In this document: piece after piece, positions 33,833 through 46,500 of the stretch
Layout: every line of letters begins with the position of its first letter
Position numbering within the stretch: the first letter of the stretch is position 1
Origin: Spisula solida
Lineage: Eukaryota > Mollusca > Bivalvia > Venerida > Mactridae
DNA length: 64,000 nt
Reading direction: 5' to 3'
Assembly (NCBI GenBank): GCA_947247005.1
Contig: OX365955.1
Coordinates: 20,813,322-20,877,321 of the forward strand
Notes under the pieces: model-generated
What the model saw: the letters and a program-made list of their open reading frames with translations, nothing else
Told to the model about the DNA's origin: nothing
Databases searched by the model: none
Position numbers and translations under genes: made by a program

Positions 33833-36800
33833 TAAATCAGGCCCGTGACATATTCAGGATTCAAATATATCAGACCCCGCTCCAATAATTATGTAAGATT
33901 CGCCTTAAACACTAAATGACTTGGTTGAAGTTGAGAACGAAAGTAGTCCCATGTCATGTGACCACATAACCTAATAAAGCTCACATGGCATAATAAAGCT
34001 AAATTTACACGACGGGTCGATTTCGGGCTAATAAAGGCCTAATGGTAGGATAAATTGCTATATTTGTAACCCCGGCTGTATGTTTTCATAAGCGGGGAGT
34101 ATTACGAAGAGGCTCGAGGTGTAATACCAACACAAATCTAAAAGACCAATTTTTCACAATTTGTTCGCGGAAATTTATATATTCAACGCAAGAACCCAGT
34201 AATATATTCGTGCATAAAGGTCAGAATCATGTCAAATTCTCTGTGCTATAACATAACCAATGAATTTCATTTAACATTCTTGAATGTTGTAAAATATGTG
34301 TGAAACATATACAACAATACTGTGACAAATGTTCGCAGGTTCCATGATCATATCTCTTATCGTTGAAAGCCTTTTTTGTCACACCTACCTTCCATCAGAT
34401 GTGAAACACTTTTAACACATTATCTGTAAAATATGACTGACATCAACAGTAGTTTGCTACAAGGAAAATTGAATCTGGATAATTTTTTCTTCGCACACCA
34501 ACATAAAACTTGCACATGAAACATGTATGCAACCCAGTGACGTAGATACTTCACAACTGTTGGATTCCAAGTAACCCTCCAGTGAAATGATTCGATTCAG
34601 GAGTTGTAAAAGCGTAGGTGTTTTTTCGCTGGATGTTGTAGAAATATACTCTCAGATCAGGTAAGTTAGGACTTATGATAGGTGTATGATAACAGAAATT
34701 ATTACACAGTTTATTATTGATGAAACTGAGCTATCATGAAAGATGAAAAATGTGAAGCTCATGATTATGATGCATGTTTGTTAGTATTTATTAATACATA
34801 AGCTGTTGGAAGCGCTATTTTAGAAACTTGTAATCATAAACTATACATAAATCCTGATAGAAAATTATAGACCAGCGTCTGAATCAGCTATGATGTATAA
34901 ATACGCCCATGGAGAAGCACTAAAATACCTTGAAGTTATTGTGTTTTTGAGTCACAATTTGTTACTGCTTTTTTGTTGTTGTTTCTTTACCTATTTTTAT
35001 TCTAACTTTGTAGCCAAGAAGTAGACATCTACTACCAATGTTAGAGGTCTTGGGTCCGCTACATCACTGTATCATACAAATACAGACCAAATAAAATGAG
35101 TGTTCAGCATTTAAAAGGGTAAACTGTCCTTCTTCCTGTACTCTGGGGCAATATCGTACTGTTTATTAACAAAAATCGTGTGAGCGTCACAAAATTTAAA
35201 TATTTACATTGAAAAGAGTTTATTAAAAACATTTAAAAACTGCAGAATCCTTTTAAAAGTAAGAACATTTTCGACCATGGTGGGTTCCAGAGTGGGAAGG
35301 CGGAGGGAAGGAGGAGTGCAGGAACACATCTATCTCTGATATTTTCTCATGTTACCCCCTAAACGTGATGATGGATAATACCAGAAATTGAATGAGGTGA
35401 CAAGAATGGTTCATATAGCAAACATTTTACGTTAAATAATCTCGCTATTTGTTGCTTTAATCCTTCGTTGAGCGTTCTGTGTGGCACAAACAATTTGAAC
35501 GCGTAAAACCCTGTTTTTTCCGTTCTCGGTTCCAAATATATACAGATGTACAGGTTTTACTATTTACACACCATTGTTTGCCTCTGTCAGCCATTATAGT
35601 ATGATATACCAATTTAGACGCACCACCTCAGTCTATTTGTTAGCCAAACTTTGCTCACATCACAAAGTTTTTTAACATAGCATTCAACATATAATAGGTA
35701 CATGTACTTCACGCGATGAAACATATCTCACATAATCCTTTGTTGAACGCAGGTTCCATGATGGTGGGAAATTCTAGATAAATTATTGTGTTTCTTAATT
35801 ATTCCAGTATCATAATAAATAAACTTTTATTGTTGGAATTTTAATTGTTTCTCATGATTAAATTGTAAAATTATTTCAATTTAAGTTTCCTGGTGAAATA
35901 AATGTTAGTAGTTTTCAACTTTCAGCAGACGGCAAATGCAATAGAAATTCAAGCGAAAATAAAACGGAAATGAAATTCCGGAAATTTTGTGTATTTTGTA
36001 ATAAAGGAACACAAGCACAGACATTTTAATACACAAGGTTCATTCAACCACAAATACAAGGACATAAAATATCTCAAAATTACTGAAATATATTTCAGAC
36101 TAACTTGATAGATATACACATATTATAATACATCAGAAATAACTTAGAAGTATGATTTTCACAAGAGCTACAGTCTACAAGTTCCAATAATTTATAAACT
36201 TCACGAAGGGATAACTTTATAACCATTAGAGATAACAACCTCATTTAAATTGCAATGGTCTGCATTCAAAAATATCTTTCAACTGATATGCAACACTCGA
36301 CAGATTTAGTAGTAACGAAATTATTTCACAACCATGACTGTAAACACCATTTTTGACTTCGCCTTTTCAGTAACCGGCATAGAAACTTCAATATGAGACA
36401 ACTTTTAAATGGTTGAAGATAAAGACCTCACTTAAACTGCAATGGTGTGCATCTGAAATAATCTTTCCAATGACATATAACATGTTATAGTTTAATGGAA
36501 TGAAACTTGATAATGATAATGTACAATCCTTGTCAATACATGCCACTTATACCCAGCTACATTGAACATAGACCATTACTGACTATAGTTTGACCATGAA
36601 AATTATGCCATGTTGCACAAAAAAATTGCCATCTATAGTAAAACACTTACGGATAGTCCTTAAAGATGACACAAACCATGTTCTGATCATGGTCATCTCC
36701 AGAAATTGCAAGCACGGTCAGCAATTTGTTAAGCAGGAAAGATATGTTCACAGCCTGGGGCGTTATGCACACAAGCCTTGAAGTTGGTGGTATCGATTGG

Positions 36801-37279
36801 GGGTCCCCATGATTGTTGAAATTTTGGACTTTAATGTCATTGTGGCCATATTAATATTTTTACATGTGCGTATGTCCATATCACTGAATACGCCCCGGAC
36901 AGCAATTTCCCAGGCTTCTTCTAAGGTGGCATAATTAACATTGAACATTAAATAATAGGAACAACATTTACAGGCAATAGACACTTGCATCAATATATTG
37001 ATTAATCTACCAAAACACATAATCAAAGGGCAATAACTCTGTCTATTGAACAACAATCAAAGTCTGTTATATAACTTGTCTGTCTTAATGCTTCATTTAT
37101 CTTCTTTAAAGTTGTCGAGAAACAAAGTATCCTATTAGCATCAGGCAATATAATGTCAAATAAATTCCACATCAAAAAAGTTATTATATAATGTAATTAG
37201 TTTTGCAGGTAGACATTACGTCCCGGAATGTAGACAAATCGCATCATATAAAGTACATTACAGCAATAAAATCTCCCCG
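33833..37279. other. Long stretch without recognised gene
   Basis: Several short frames and isolated GT or AG signals occur, for example 'cagatcag|gtaagtta' at about 34662 on the plus strand, but nothing forms a convincing exon. A small hairpin-forming segment with 'gtattac'/'gtaatac' lies near 34109-34125. Confidence 0.35.
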
Positions 37280-37363
37280 ACATATTTTCTGCACATCAAA
37301 CGGTCTGCCTAATGACGGTTATCTTATATAATTGGCAGCGTTTGATGGACAGAAATAATATGT
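37280..37363. other. Imperfect hairpin, arms about 30 bp
   Basis: 'acatattttctgcacatcaa' and 'acggtctgcc' on the left pair with 'ggcagcgtttgatggacaga' and 'aataatatgt' on the right, with a few mismatches. Likely a decayed foldback or MITE. Confidence 0.55.
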
Positions 37364-38661
37364 AGGTCAATATTAATAAATCTATCATTGTGTACCTGGT
37401 ATAAATATAATTTATATATTAGTGACTTAATTGACTGCTTAAATATTTATTGATAAAAACAGCAGTTGAAATGATTTTTCTAGTTGGTTTCACTTTGTTA
37501 AATAGTTTGGCCAAAGGCCTTAGCCAGAACTGAAAATAATCAGAAGAATTTCAATATGCATAACAGAACTCTATCAATACAAACATACATATAAAAAGAT
37601 TTACACAGTGGGTACAAATTCAAAATCGGACATTAAACTTATAAATTTATAAACAGTTCTCAATGCAAACTTAATTAATTTGTGTTTCCTTGCTTACATA
37701 GTTAATTAAATAAGGGTCACTTGTAAACTAACAGTCAACAGGTTTAACTTTAAAAAATTGGCATAATTTCTTTACAAAAATTGGCAATTGAACTGCCAAG
37801 AACACTATTTAAAACATCCTCATTGGCAAAACAGCTTGATTAATTACTCTTCAAATCCCGAGAGAGAAAGTTGATTCCAGTGTGAGTACAAAATTCCTAC
37901 ACAATTTTCAATTTACAGAAAATTATAAAGTAAAACATTACAATATTATCTATAATCAATGTACCTCATGACGTGTTTTCTGTCTGGTATTAGATTATGC
38001 ATTATGTAAATATTATAACGTTCATTTAATAACATTAAATACTCCCAGATGTTTGGAATTATACAATATAGGTTAGAATGTCTACCCTGGGATTACTTCA
38101 GTCTTGTTTAATACTGGAAACTTGTGAGTACATAACATACCTTTAGTTTGACAGTGATAATAAAAATTCTTTTTTCCAAAATCTCTTTTTTCTCTTAATT
38201 TTGTGGTCACACAGTCTTGATATTTTAGAAGATTGAAGATTCATGTATAATAATTATATTATTTTAGAGCTCTCCATTAGAGCTGACTGCATTTTTTTTG
38301 CCAATGGAGGTATCAAGAAAATTTGTGAATAGACGGGACAAAGGCCAAGAAGACTTAAGTAGTGTGCATGCCTGAAAGAAGCTTGTTTCGAAGAGAAGAA
38401 TCACTTTCACAACTTAACGCAAAAGTTACTCAAATGACATAATTTACAAATACTTTTGGAATTTTGAAAATTAAATGGTTTGCATGCATCTTGTGACATT
38501 TTTGTTTTGTAGGAGCATCTTCACAGGACAGTATTACGATAGTCACACAAAAACTAGTGATTTCACAAAATGGATTTTGCCTCAAAATGTAATCGAAGAC
38601 ATGTGTACAACTGTCACTGTTGGAGATAGTTAAAATCATTTTGGCAAATAATTCAAAAAGA
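37364..38661. other. No recognised gene
   Basis: AT-rich. The minus-strand frame at 38430-38639 shows no exon borders. Confidence 0.4.
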
Positions 38662-38722
38662 TAATATTAAGTCGGACAGGGAAGGTAGCACTCAACTTAA
38701 CCAGTCGACCACAGAAAACACG
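38662..38722 (-). repeat. Dispersed repeat, copy 2 of 3
   Basis: The reverse complement matches the copy at 4511-4573 closely ('ggttaagttgagtgctacct', 'ccctgtccgacttaatat'). Opposite orientation and separate location argue for a mobile origin. Confidence 0.6.
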
Positions 38723-39538
38723 AAAACACACAAGGCACATTGCCTAACACACAATTGAACGAGAAAATTATCCGCCCAAGTCCGAGCTGTCAAAAGGCTG
38801 AATAAACTGGTTTCAGCAATCAAAAGCTGAACACACATATCGCTTGCTAATAGCGTGTATTTAAGCAAGGACAATGTTAAAACTAGGTTCAAGTCATTGA
38901 GTTCCCCCAAACACTGTGTGTCAAGTAAAACTATAAGTAGACTTGTTTTCTAATGTACCAGATTGGATGGAGCTCTCCTATTTCACTTCATGCACAAACA
39001 TGACCGATTTTCCATAACTTAAGAATACTACAATATCAATCAAATGTATTCTAAAATCATGGATTTATATCTTCATCAAATGCCAAGAGAATATTTTGAC
39101 ATAATGAAAATAATCAAAACACCGAGGGAAACATCATCGTGTGGAGGGATACATCATCCTATGAAGGGAAACATTCTATCCATCTATCTCCATCATCACA
39201 GCATGATCAATGGCCTACATATACACATACTCATACATACACTCTCTCCCTAGATTCATATAAAAAACAATGATAGCAATCAATGCAACTTAATTGCAAT
39301 TATATAAAGACAAATACTGGATATTTATCACAGAATTAATCCTTGTGGTGCCTTTAAAAGTTCTGACAAATACCACACAACAATAAACCATCATGGTAAA
39401 ATCATTTATATTTGTGGGCAAAATATGACAGGATCCCTTTACACTAGAATTTATTTCAGGTTGATATATAGTAAAACATTGAGTTCTATGGATAACTAGC
39501 GTTATAATGGCTCTCAACACCTCAATCCTAAAGGTTAC

Positions 39539-39665
39539 TGATAATAATAATCCATTGCCAAAAGAGAAGCCTGTATCCCCTTTTTTGCGCAAGGGATATA
39601 CTGGTTCCATTTTGTTTTCATGACACTCATGACGTGGCCACAAAACCATGCTCTTCCACAAGGCT
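39539..39665 (-). CDS. Weak candidate exon, function unknown
   Basis: The acceptor 'atcgtctttag' is followed by one base and 42 open codons (ALWKSMVLWPRHECHENKME onward) to 'TCA|gtaacc', a mediocre donor. Its entry phase fits the end of the exon at 40430..40581, about 0.8 kb upstream in the transcript direction. That competes with 9459..9570, which has the same entry phase; the two cannot be adjacent in one transcript, because this segment exits in phase 0. Not recognised as a domain. Chance is a real possibility. Confidence 0.2.
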
Positions 39666-40182
39666 CTAAAGACGATAAAAAATGACTCATCTTTTCTTTT
39701 TTAAATTTGAAAATCTACAAAAGAGTAATTACGATTACCGCAAGTATTGCCTACAAGATTGTCAATTCAGAATCAAGCCAAAGTTTTGATGCGTCCTTTA
39801 CACAAAATCTTGGGGACCTTTTTTCAAATCGCTGATTGGCAAATTTGGAATGACCGTATTCTTTCTTTGTATTTGCATGATTTCTTGCATCAGATTTTGG
39901 TTTATATGCTTTTAATTTATTCTTGCCATCGGAAATCCATATTGGCGAGGCCCTCAGAAGAGGTTAGTCACTTTAGTTTTTGATGTATAGTGCATGATAC
40001 AGAAGTTGCCCATTTCCAGAAGCATCCCTGGCATCTGAGTCTAACTTTTTTCTTTTAATCTTTTCCCTGACGCACTTCTTACCTGCGCTCAATACACAGG
40101 TGTGTGCACTACTCGGGTTAATACGGTATCTTTGAAATTTTATGTCCACAAGTAGAAATGATTTAACATTGATATTCTGATA

Positions 40183-40382
40183 TAATGCGCCCATGATAAT
40201 GAGCAAGACGGGAAAAGTTGGTATATTCCACAAAGGTGGATTTTTCAGCTGTGCACAATTTATCAGATGATTTTAGTATAAAACTGACAATTTCTGTTTT
40301 CTTCAGTAATTTGTAAGTGATTTTGCAAAAGTTGACCGAACCAATCAGTGTTTGTAAACATCACATTATCCTAGGCGCACTA
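40183..40382. mobile_element. MITE, TAGTGCGCCCA family, copy 2
   Basis: Ends 'taatgcgcccatgataatga' and 'tcacattatcctaggcgcac' are inverted relative to each other. The interior matches the copy at 32930..33133. It lies about 50 bases inside the intron that follows the exon 40430..40581. Confidence 0.75.
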
Positions 40383-40429
40383 CAGTATGATTATATGTTT
40401 ATATATATTTCATGATTATACACACTTAC

Positions 40430-40581
40430 CTTTGACACATATTTACTAGGGAATGATTAATGTCCTGATTTTGTTTGATGTAAGATGTCAGTTCCAATGC
40501 TTCTTTCTGTAACGCAGCACGACGTTCTCGTAGAACTATCTCCGTCATACGATCAATGATCAGGTGGTTCATGATGGATTC
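40430..40581 (-). CDS. Internal exon of an unrecognised coiled-coil-type protein
   Basis: The acceptor 'gtttctcggcag' and donor 'CAAAG|gtaagtgtg' bound 152 bases: 50 codons plus two bases. The peptide starts ESIMNHLIIDRMTEIVLRER and continues with an Ala/Glu/Lys/Leu-rich helix. Heptad-like spacing and charge suggest a coiled coil. Entry phase 0 fits the end of 50181..50348 or of the possible first exon 41353..41421. Exit phase 2 fits 9459..9570 and also the weaker 39539..39665. Splice sites are among the best in the window. I do not recognise the family. Confidence 0.65.
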
Positions 40582-40999
40582 CTGCCGAGAAACAAGAGAA
40601 AAAAATTGTTACAACCAAAGCCATTATGAAAACATTTATCAGATAATTCGGGACAATATGTTCGGCAGACCTGACATAATGTCGAGTGGAAATATCCAGT
40701 CAACTTAACCGCAATCACCATTGCCAACAGAAGTAAGTACAAACCATACGGATTCTACTCCGAATAGGAATTTGGATGTTCCATTATTGAAGGGTAAATT
40801 GTCTGTGTGTGTTGAAGGAACTGTGGTGAAGGCATGCACAAGCATGGAATAGATCAGTTATACATCTTCTGACACTGTAGGGTTCCACCGAACACATTGG
40901 GTTATATAAACAAGAGGTTGTTAACTGGAGTTGTACTCACTGATAATAATGGACTACTAGATTGTGGAATGCCCCTTTACGTAATATATAGAATGATTT

Positions 41000-41320
41000 T
41001 AAATTTCATCATGATCGTTACCAAGTTTTTTTCTTTGAATTTGGACAATTGGCATGGTGACCTAGGTTTTAACCCAAGAAGACCAAATATTGAGCTTGAC
41101 CTTGATATCATATAGACAAACATTGTGACTTATGGTTTCATACAAAAGTTCACAGCTTAAATAATTTAAATTTATATGGCCTGGTGACCCAGTTTTTAGT
41201 TGTATAAAATACGGCCTAATAAACATTTTGACAAACTTTCATGAAGATTAAACCAAAGTGACCCCTACTGTGTAAACAAAGCACCTGTGAAGGGAACAGA
41301 GAGACAAAGAGCAATCACAA
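41000..41320. repeat. Decayed bivalve-type repeat unit
   Basis: Contains 'gacaattggcatggtgacct', 'atagacaaacattgtgac' and 'atggcctggtgacccagttt'. These are related to the tandem units at 63285..64000. Confidence 0.45.
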
Positions 41321-41352
41321 AAGTCTACCTTGTTCCTTAACCTAACTCTTAC

Positions 41353-41421
41353 ATTTACACAGACAGAAGTTTCCCTGGCTATGACTAAGACTTGACGACT
41401 ATCCACATTTTTCTGCTCCAT
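41353..41421 (-). CDS. Candidate short first coding exon (alternative start)
   Basis: ATG at 41421 begins 23 codons, MEQKNVDSRQVLVIARETSVCVN, ending at 'AAT|gtaagag', a good donor in phase 0. That fits the entry phase of the exon 0.8 kb downstream (40430..40581). No usable phase-0 acceptor precedes it, so it cannot be a middle exon after 50181..50348. It would be an alternative 5' exon, or the true start of a shorter gene separate from the exons at 50-52 kb, or spurious. Confidence 0.35.
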
Positions 41422-41949
41422 TTTACTATATGCGTCAACAGTCGTTAAATAGGTAAGTATTCCGTTGTCTTATCGAAAAGAACAGAAAAAAGTCGACCAG
41501 ACAAATTACGCATTTAGACAAACTACATTAATGTTCAATCTACCAAATGGAAGACGTAAGATTGTTCTCTTTTGTTTGAAAAGTTCTTAAATGTCAAGCA
41601 GAAGTTGATAAGAACAGCAACAACAATCAAACAGCAGCCATCAGTCATCAAAACAAGTTTGCAGTTGTCATTGATCAAAGCAGACAACTCGGATCATCTG
41701 TGTCTACCAGACCAAACATCCACTGATTGCATCAATATAACGCATTAACAGATTATTCTTACATCACAGGGAAAGTAATGCAAACATAAATAAATGGATT
41801 TCTAACAGATTTTAGCAGGTTGCACATATTAAACACAAAGGAATTACTTATAAACCATGCCACATTCTGATTTTATGACTAACTGTAATCAAAATATTAC
41901 ATGGCACCAACAAGACACCAACATAGAACCAATGTGGCAATATGGCACC

Positions 41950-43690
41950 AATGTGGCACCTAAGAAGTTAACCAATGACTCACCAACGTAGTTAACCAAT
42001 GTCTCACCAAAGAAGTTAACCAATGACTCACCAATGTAGTTAACCAATGTCTCACCAAAGAAGTTAACCAATGACTCACCAACGTAGTTAACCAATGTCT
42101 CACCAAAGAAGTTAACCAATGACTCACCAACGTAGTTAACCAATGTCTCACCAAAGAAGTTAACCAATGACTCACCAACGTCATTAACCAATGTCTCACC
42201 AAAGTTGTTAACCAATGTCTCACCAAAGACGTTAACCAATGACTCACCAACATAGTTAACCAATGTCTCACCAAAGAAGTTAACCAATGTCTCTCCAACG
42301 TAGTTAACCAATGTCTCTCCAACGTAGTGAACCAATGTCTCACCAAAGTAGTTAACCAATGTCTCACCAAAGTAGTTAACCAATGTCTCACCAAAGAAGT
42401 TAACCAATGACTCACCAACGTAGTTAACCAATGTCTCACCAAAGTATTTAACCAATGACTTACCAACGTAGTTAACCAATGTCTCACCAAAGAAGTTAAC
42501 CAATGTCTCAACAAAGAAGTTAACCAATGTCTCACCAAAGTAGTTAACCAATGTCTCACCAACGTAGTTAACCAATGTCTCACCAAAGAAGTTAACCAAT
42601 GACTCACCAATGTAGTTAACCAATGTCTCACCAAAGTATTCAACCAATGTCTCACCAAAGTAGTTAACCAATGTCTCACCAACGTAGTTAACCAATGTCT
42701 CACCAACGTAGTTAACCAATGTCTCACCAAGAAGTTAACCAATGACTCACCAACGTAGTTAACCAATGTCTCACCAAAGCAGTTAACCAATGGCTCACCA
42801 AAGAAGTTAACCATTGACTCACCAACGTAGTTAACCAATGTGGCATGTTAACTAATGACTCACCAACGTAGTAAACCAATGTGGCATGTTAACCAATGAC
42901 TCACCAATGTAGTTAACCAATGTGGCATGTTAACCAATGACTCACCAACGTAGTAAACCAATGTTAACCAATGTAGTTAACCAATGTCTCACCAAAGTAT
43001 TTAACCAATGTCTCACCAAAGAAGTTAACCAATGACTCACCAACGTAGTTACCAATGTCTCACCAAAGTATTTAACCAATGTCTCACCAAAGTAGTTAAC
43101 CAATGTCTCACCCAAGTAGTTAACCAATGTCTCACCAAAGAAGTTAACCAATGACTCACCAACGTAGTTAACCAATGTGGCATGTTAACCAATGACTCAC
43201 CAACGTAGTTAACCAATGTCTCACCAAAGTAGTTAACCAATGTATCACCATTGCAGTTAACCAATGTCTCACCATCATGGCACCAATGTCTCACCAACGT
43301 AGTTAACCAATGTTTCACCAACATGGTACCATCATGGCACCAATGTCTCACCAACGTAGTTAACCAATGACTCACCAACGTAGTTAACCAATATGGCACC
43401 AACGTAGTTAACCAATGTCTCACCATCATGGCACCAATGTGGCACCAACGTAGTTAACCAATGTCTCTCCAACATTGCACCAACGTAGTTAACCAATGTC
43501 TCACGAACATGGCACCAATGTAGTTAACCAATGTCTCTCCAACATGGCACCAATGTAGTTAACCAATGTCTCTCCAACATGGCACCAATGTGGCACCAAT
43601 GTAGTTAACCAATGTCTCACCATCATGGCACCAATGTAGTTAACCAATGTCTCTCCAACATGGCACCAACAAAGCACCAACAATAAATAA
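41950..43690. repeat. 24-bp minisatellite, about 70 copies
   Basis: Unit 'aaccaatgtctcaccaaaga' plus 'agtt', with variants in the last third (acgtagtt, aagtagtt, catggcacc). Toward 43.2-43.7 kb it turns into a mixed form with 'atggcaccaatg' and 'ctctccaac'. The unit is eight codons. Two different minus-strand frames stay open over most of the array: LVNYVGET-type for 276 codons and RHWLTTLV-type for 292 codons. This is an array property, with no exon signals. Confidence 0.95.
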
Positions 43691-44408
43691 TGAAATGGCA
43701 CAGAAGTTATAAATGCAACAACTGCAATGATGTTTTGAGGCCCCAATTCCTTGTTCCCTCCAAACTTAGAAAATCAAGTATGTCCCGTGAAAAACACAAG
43801 CTCCCAATATGGTATGCCTTCATATACTGCTAAGTGTGGTTTAAACAAGATATTCTCATATAAACACAGTATCATCCGAACCTCTGATGATCTAAGTAAA
43901 GAATATGTGACCCTTTGATAAGAGATTGAGACATTTTGCAGACTTCCCGAAGACATGACTCTGGCAAAATTAGTTTTAGGCTGTCAGATTTTTCTGGCAC
44001 CATTTTGTATTTTGTCTATTTAAGTCAGACAGATTTTCTTTTTGAATCCTGGCAAGTTATCGGCATTTGTCATTTTGATGCATTGGGTATTGACATGCAC
44101 AAGAAAGGTGGTTGGAGGTTACTTGCCCAACACAAAAGAAATCTATTAATCAATCTGTAGCCACCTAATTATAAGTATTTTCTTTCCTAGATGGTCAAAT
44201 GATCCTAAATAAGGGAAAAGCCGAAGATAGCAAAATGCTTGTTCATTATTTGACTGTATTTTAACACCTCTAACAAACTGTGCTAGACAGAGAACAGGCT
44301 TCCAGTATTAATTAAGAAAATATGTCAGTTGATGAAAATGTGGCATTTCATTATAAGGTTTCATGCACTATTTACACCCAACAATGGTTTACGCAGACTC
44401 TTGTTCTT
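43691..44408. other. No recognised gene
   Basis: Open frames at 43774-43956 (-) and 43936-44160 (+) lack exon borders and recognisable content. Confidence 0.35.
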
Positions 44409-44490
44409 GTCTTGTAGGTGCAACAAGGTTGTATCTTACTATATAGTATATAGGGTAGTGTGCCAAAGAGACATCTTGTTGTGATCATCT
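44409..44490. other. Decayed relative of the 9.1-kb palindrome
   Basis: 'gtgcaacaaggttgtatctt' and 'actatatagtatat' match the left arm and centre of the palindrome at 9128-9200. The right arm ('catcttgttgtgatc') is diverged. Confidence 0.6.
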
Positions 44491-44950
44491 TTGGAAACCA
44501 CATGTCCTGAACACTAATACACTATCCCTATTTAATCTATAAAAGAGCATAAAGTGACACAAACAAACATAAACCATATTGTTTACAGGTGTGCAATACA
44601 CCTTCCAAGCATATGTTTATAATAAACAATAGAGCACCTCTAATAATTTCAATGTCATATAGTAAATACATTAGATATGGTATTTTAATATTGGCATCAT
44701 TGTGCTCCTTATCTTGGCATGCATTATGTGCATGCAGTATTAATAGGATATTAATTACGCTTTATGTTTAGTGCACTTATTTCTAAAATGGTATAATTTC
44801 ACTAATGCATATATTTTTATCTATAATGATGCCATTGTCTTCTATGAGGAATAAACAAAAAAATGTTTGTTTTCCGGGAATCCCCACCTACTCTTTAGAA
44901 TTTGCTGCTGATTGCAAACATAATAAATATGTTATACAAATGTATTATAT

Positions 44951-45159
44951 ACTGTAAACCAATTTACTTTCGCGAATACTAACTTCCCCCTTTCGCTGAT
45001 CTTCGGCATATTGGCGACTACAAATTTTCGCGTTTTTAAGTTTCTCGCAATGTCCATATTATTGTTTTTAGCACTTTTGTGGCAACTTAATTTCACGAAA
45101 TTCTACCACTCGCTAATTTCGCAAATTAAATTGTGCGAAATAATTTCATGGTTTACAGT
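44951..45159. mobile_element. MITE, ACTGTAAACCA family, copy 3
   Basis: The left end 'actgtaaacca' and right end 'tggtttacagt' are perfect 11-bp TIRs. The interior is CpG-rich with 'actttcgcgaatactaac', 'ttttcgcgtttttaagtttc' and 'gcaatgtccatatta'. A short AT duplication may flank it. Confidence 0.85.
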
Positions 45160-46445
45160 ATTTAAATTCTTTGATTTTATTACCTCGTATTTTTGTAGCA
45201 GTTTTCAATATCATTCAACAATGTTTTGGAACTTCAGTGACAACACTTACAAACAATGAATTGTTAGCAAACTTGTCCCGCAATGACATCTGAGTACAAC
45301 AAAGCTTTCCCTCAAAATATAACTGTTTCAACAAAAACAATTCACCAGTCAGAGGCGTAGCCATCCATACACAATTATGCATGTGCGTTAAACATCAATT
45401 TGAAAAGTAAAAACATAATACAGCCAACATATGACATTAAAGTCAAAATCTGGGGTTGTTGTACTTTATATCCCAAAGTTCCATTTTCTTACCAAGAAAT
45501 ATCACCATTTTTCTTCAAAACAAATTTAATTCTTAAGAATGATGTAAATTTACGTTTTGGCATACAATAACAGCATACACATTGATGCCATGTCACAAAT
45601 GATGCTATGTAAGATAAAGCGTATGAGAAAGTATTTCATTTCATACCCGATGATGGTGAGAAAGTATTTCATTTCATACTGATAGCATGATGGTATTTGC
45701 AACAACATCACCAGATGCAGTTAATACACTAGGTGTTCCCATGTTATGTGTTGACCCTGTAAATTCTATATCATGATCTAAATGCGCAGCAATTGCACAA
45801 ATTATCTTTTGAATGACTTTCGTTGTAGTAAAATTCTGTCCTAATGCATGAGATAAGCTGAGTCTGATATTCCCAAGGTAAATTGTACATTAGATTATAC
45901 AATCTTACTTTATACTGTTTTTATAAGGTTCTTTGATAACATTCAAGGTGATTTTGGGTTTTGGCATGAAACAAACAAATCCGTACATCATCCTGAACGG
46001 GTTCAAAAAACTACCGTAAAACTCAGTATTATTCATTGGCAATTATTTTTGACTGATGTCAGGATTGAACTTTTGATTACTGTCATTCTTTTATTTTTTA
46101 GGACTTCAGACAGCTAAAACTAGGCATTTTAGCCATTTTATTGTTGAAACTAGATCATTCAGCTAGGGTCTACAGTTTTGTGATTGCTGAAACTAAGTTG
46201 TTCAGCTTTTTGACAGCTGAGACTTGGGCAGTACATTTTTTTGTTTGGTCATATGTTGAGTATTGTGCCGTGTAATTGTGGTATTGTCAAGCACTTTTGA
46301 CCTGTCACTAATTAATCCCCCTGTGTTTTCGTTATAACACTGTAGGAATGTTCTGATTAGTTAAAATAACAACTCTGATTGGACAACGGATACGCATGGA
46401 TATTCAAGAGTGACATGTTAAAAGTGCTAGCAATAAAATAATGTG
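45160..46445. other. No recognised gene
   Basis: AT-rich with a few short local duplications, for example 'gtatttcatttcatac' at about 45632 and 45664. No exon could be supported. Confidence 0.4.
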
Positions 46446-46500
46446 ATGTTTTCTGTGCTCGGCTGGTTAAGTTGAGTGCTGTTGTCCATGTCCGACTTCT
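46446..46500 (+). repeat. Dispersed repeat, copy 3 of 3
   Basis: 'ttttctgtgctcggctggtt' and 'aagttgagtgctg' match the copies at 4511 and 38662. The 3' half ('ttgtccatgtccgactt') is more diverged. Confidence 0.6.

Noticed and set aside
34560..34670. Plus-strand non-coding first exon ending at cagatcag|gtaagtta
   Set aside because: A single good donor without a start, an acceptor partner or a promoter is not enough.
36763..37056. 97-codon minus frame as exon
   Set aside because: No acceptor or donor in frame; it resembles translated spacer or repeat sequence.
41889..42838. 276- and 292-codon minus frames as genes
   Set aside because: Two overlapping frames of the same 24-bp array; no splice or leader features.
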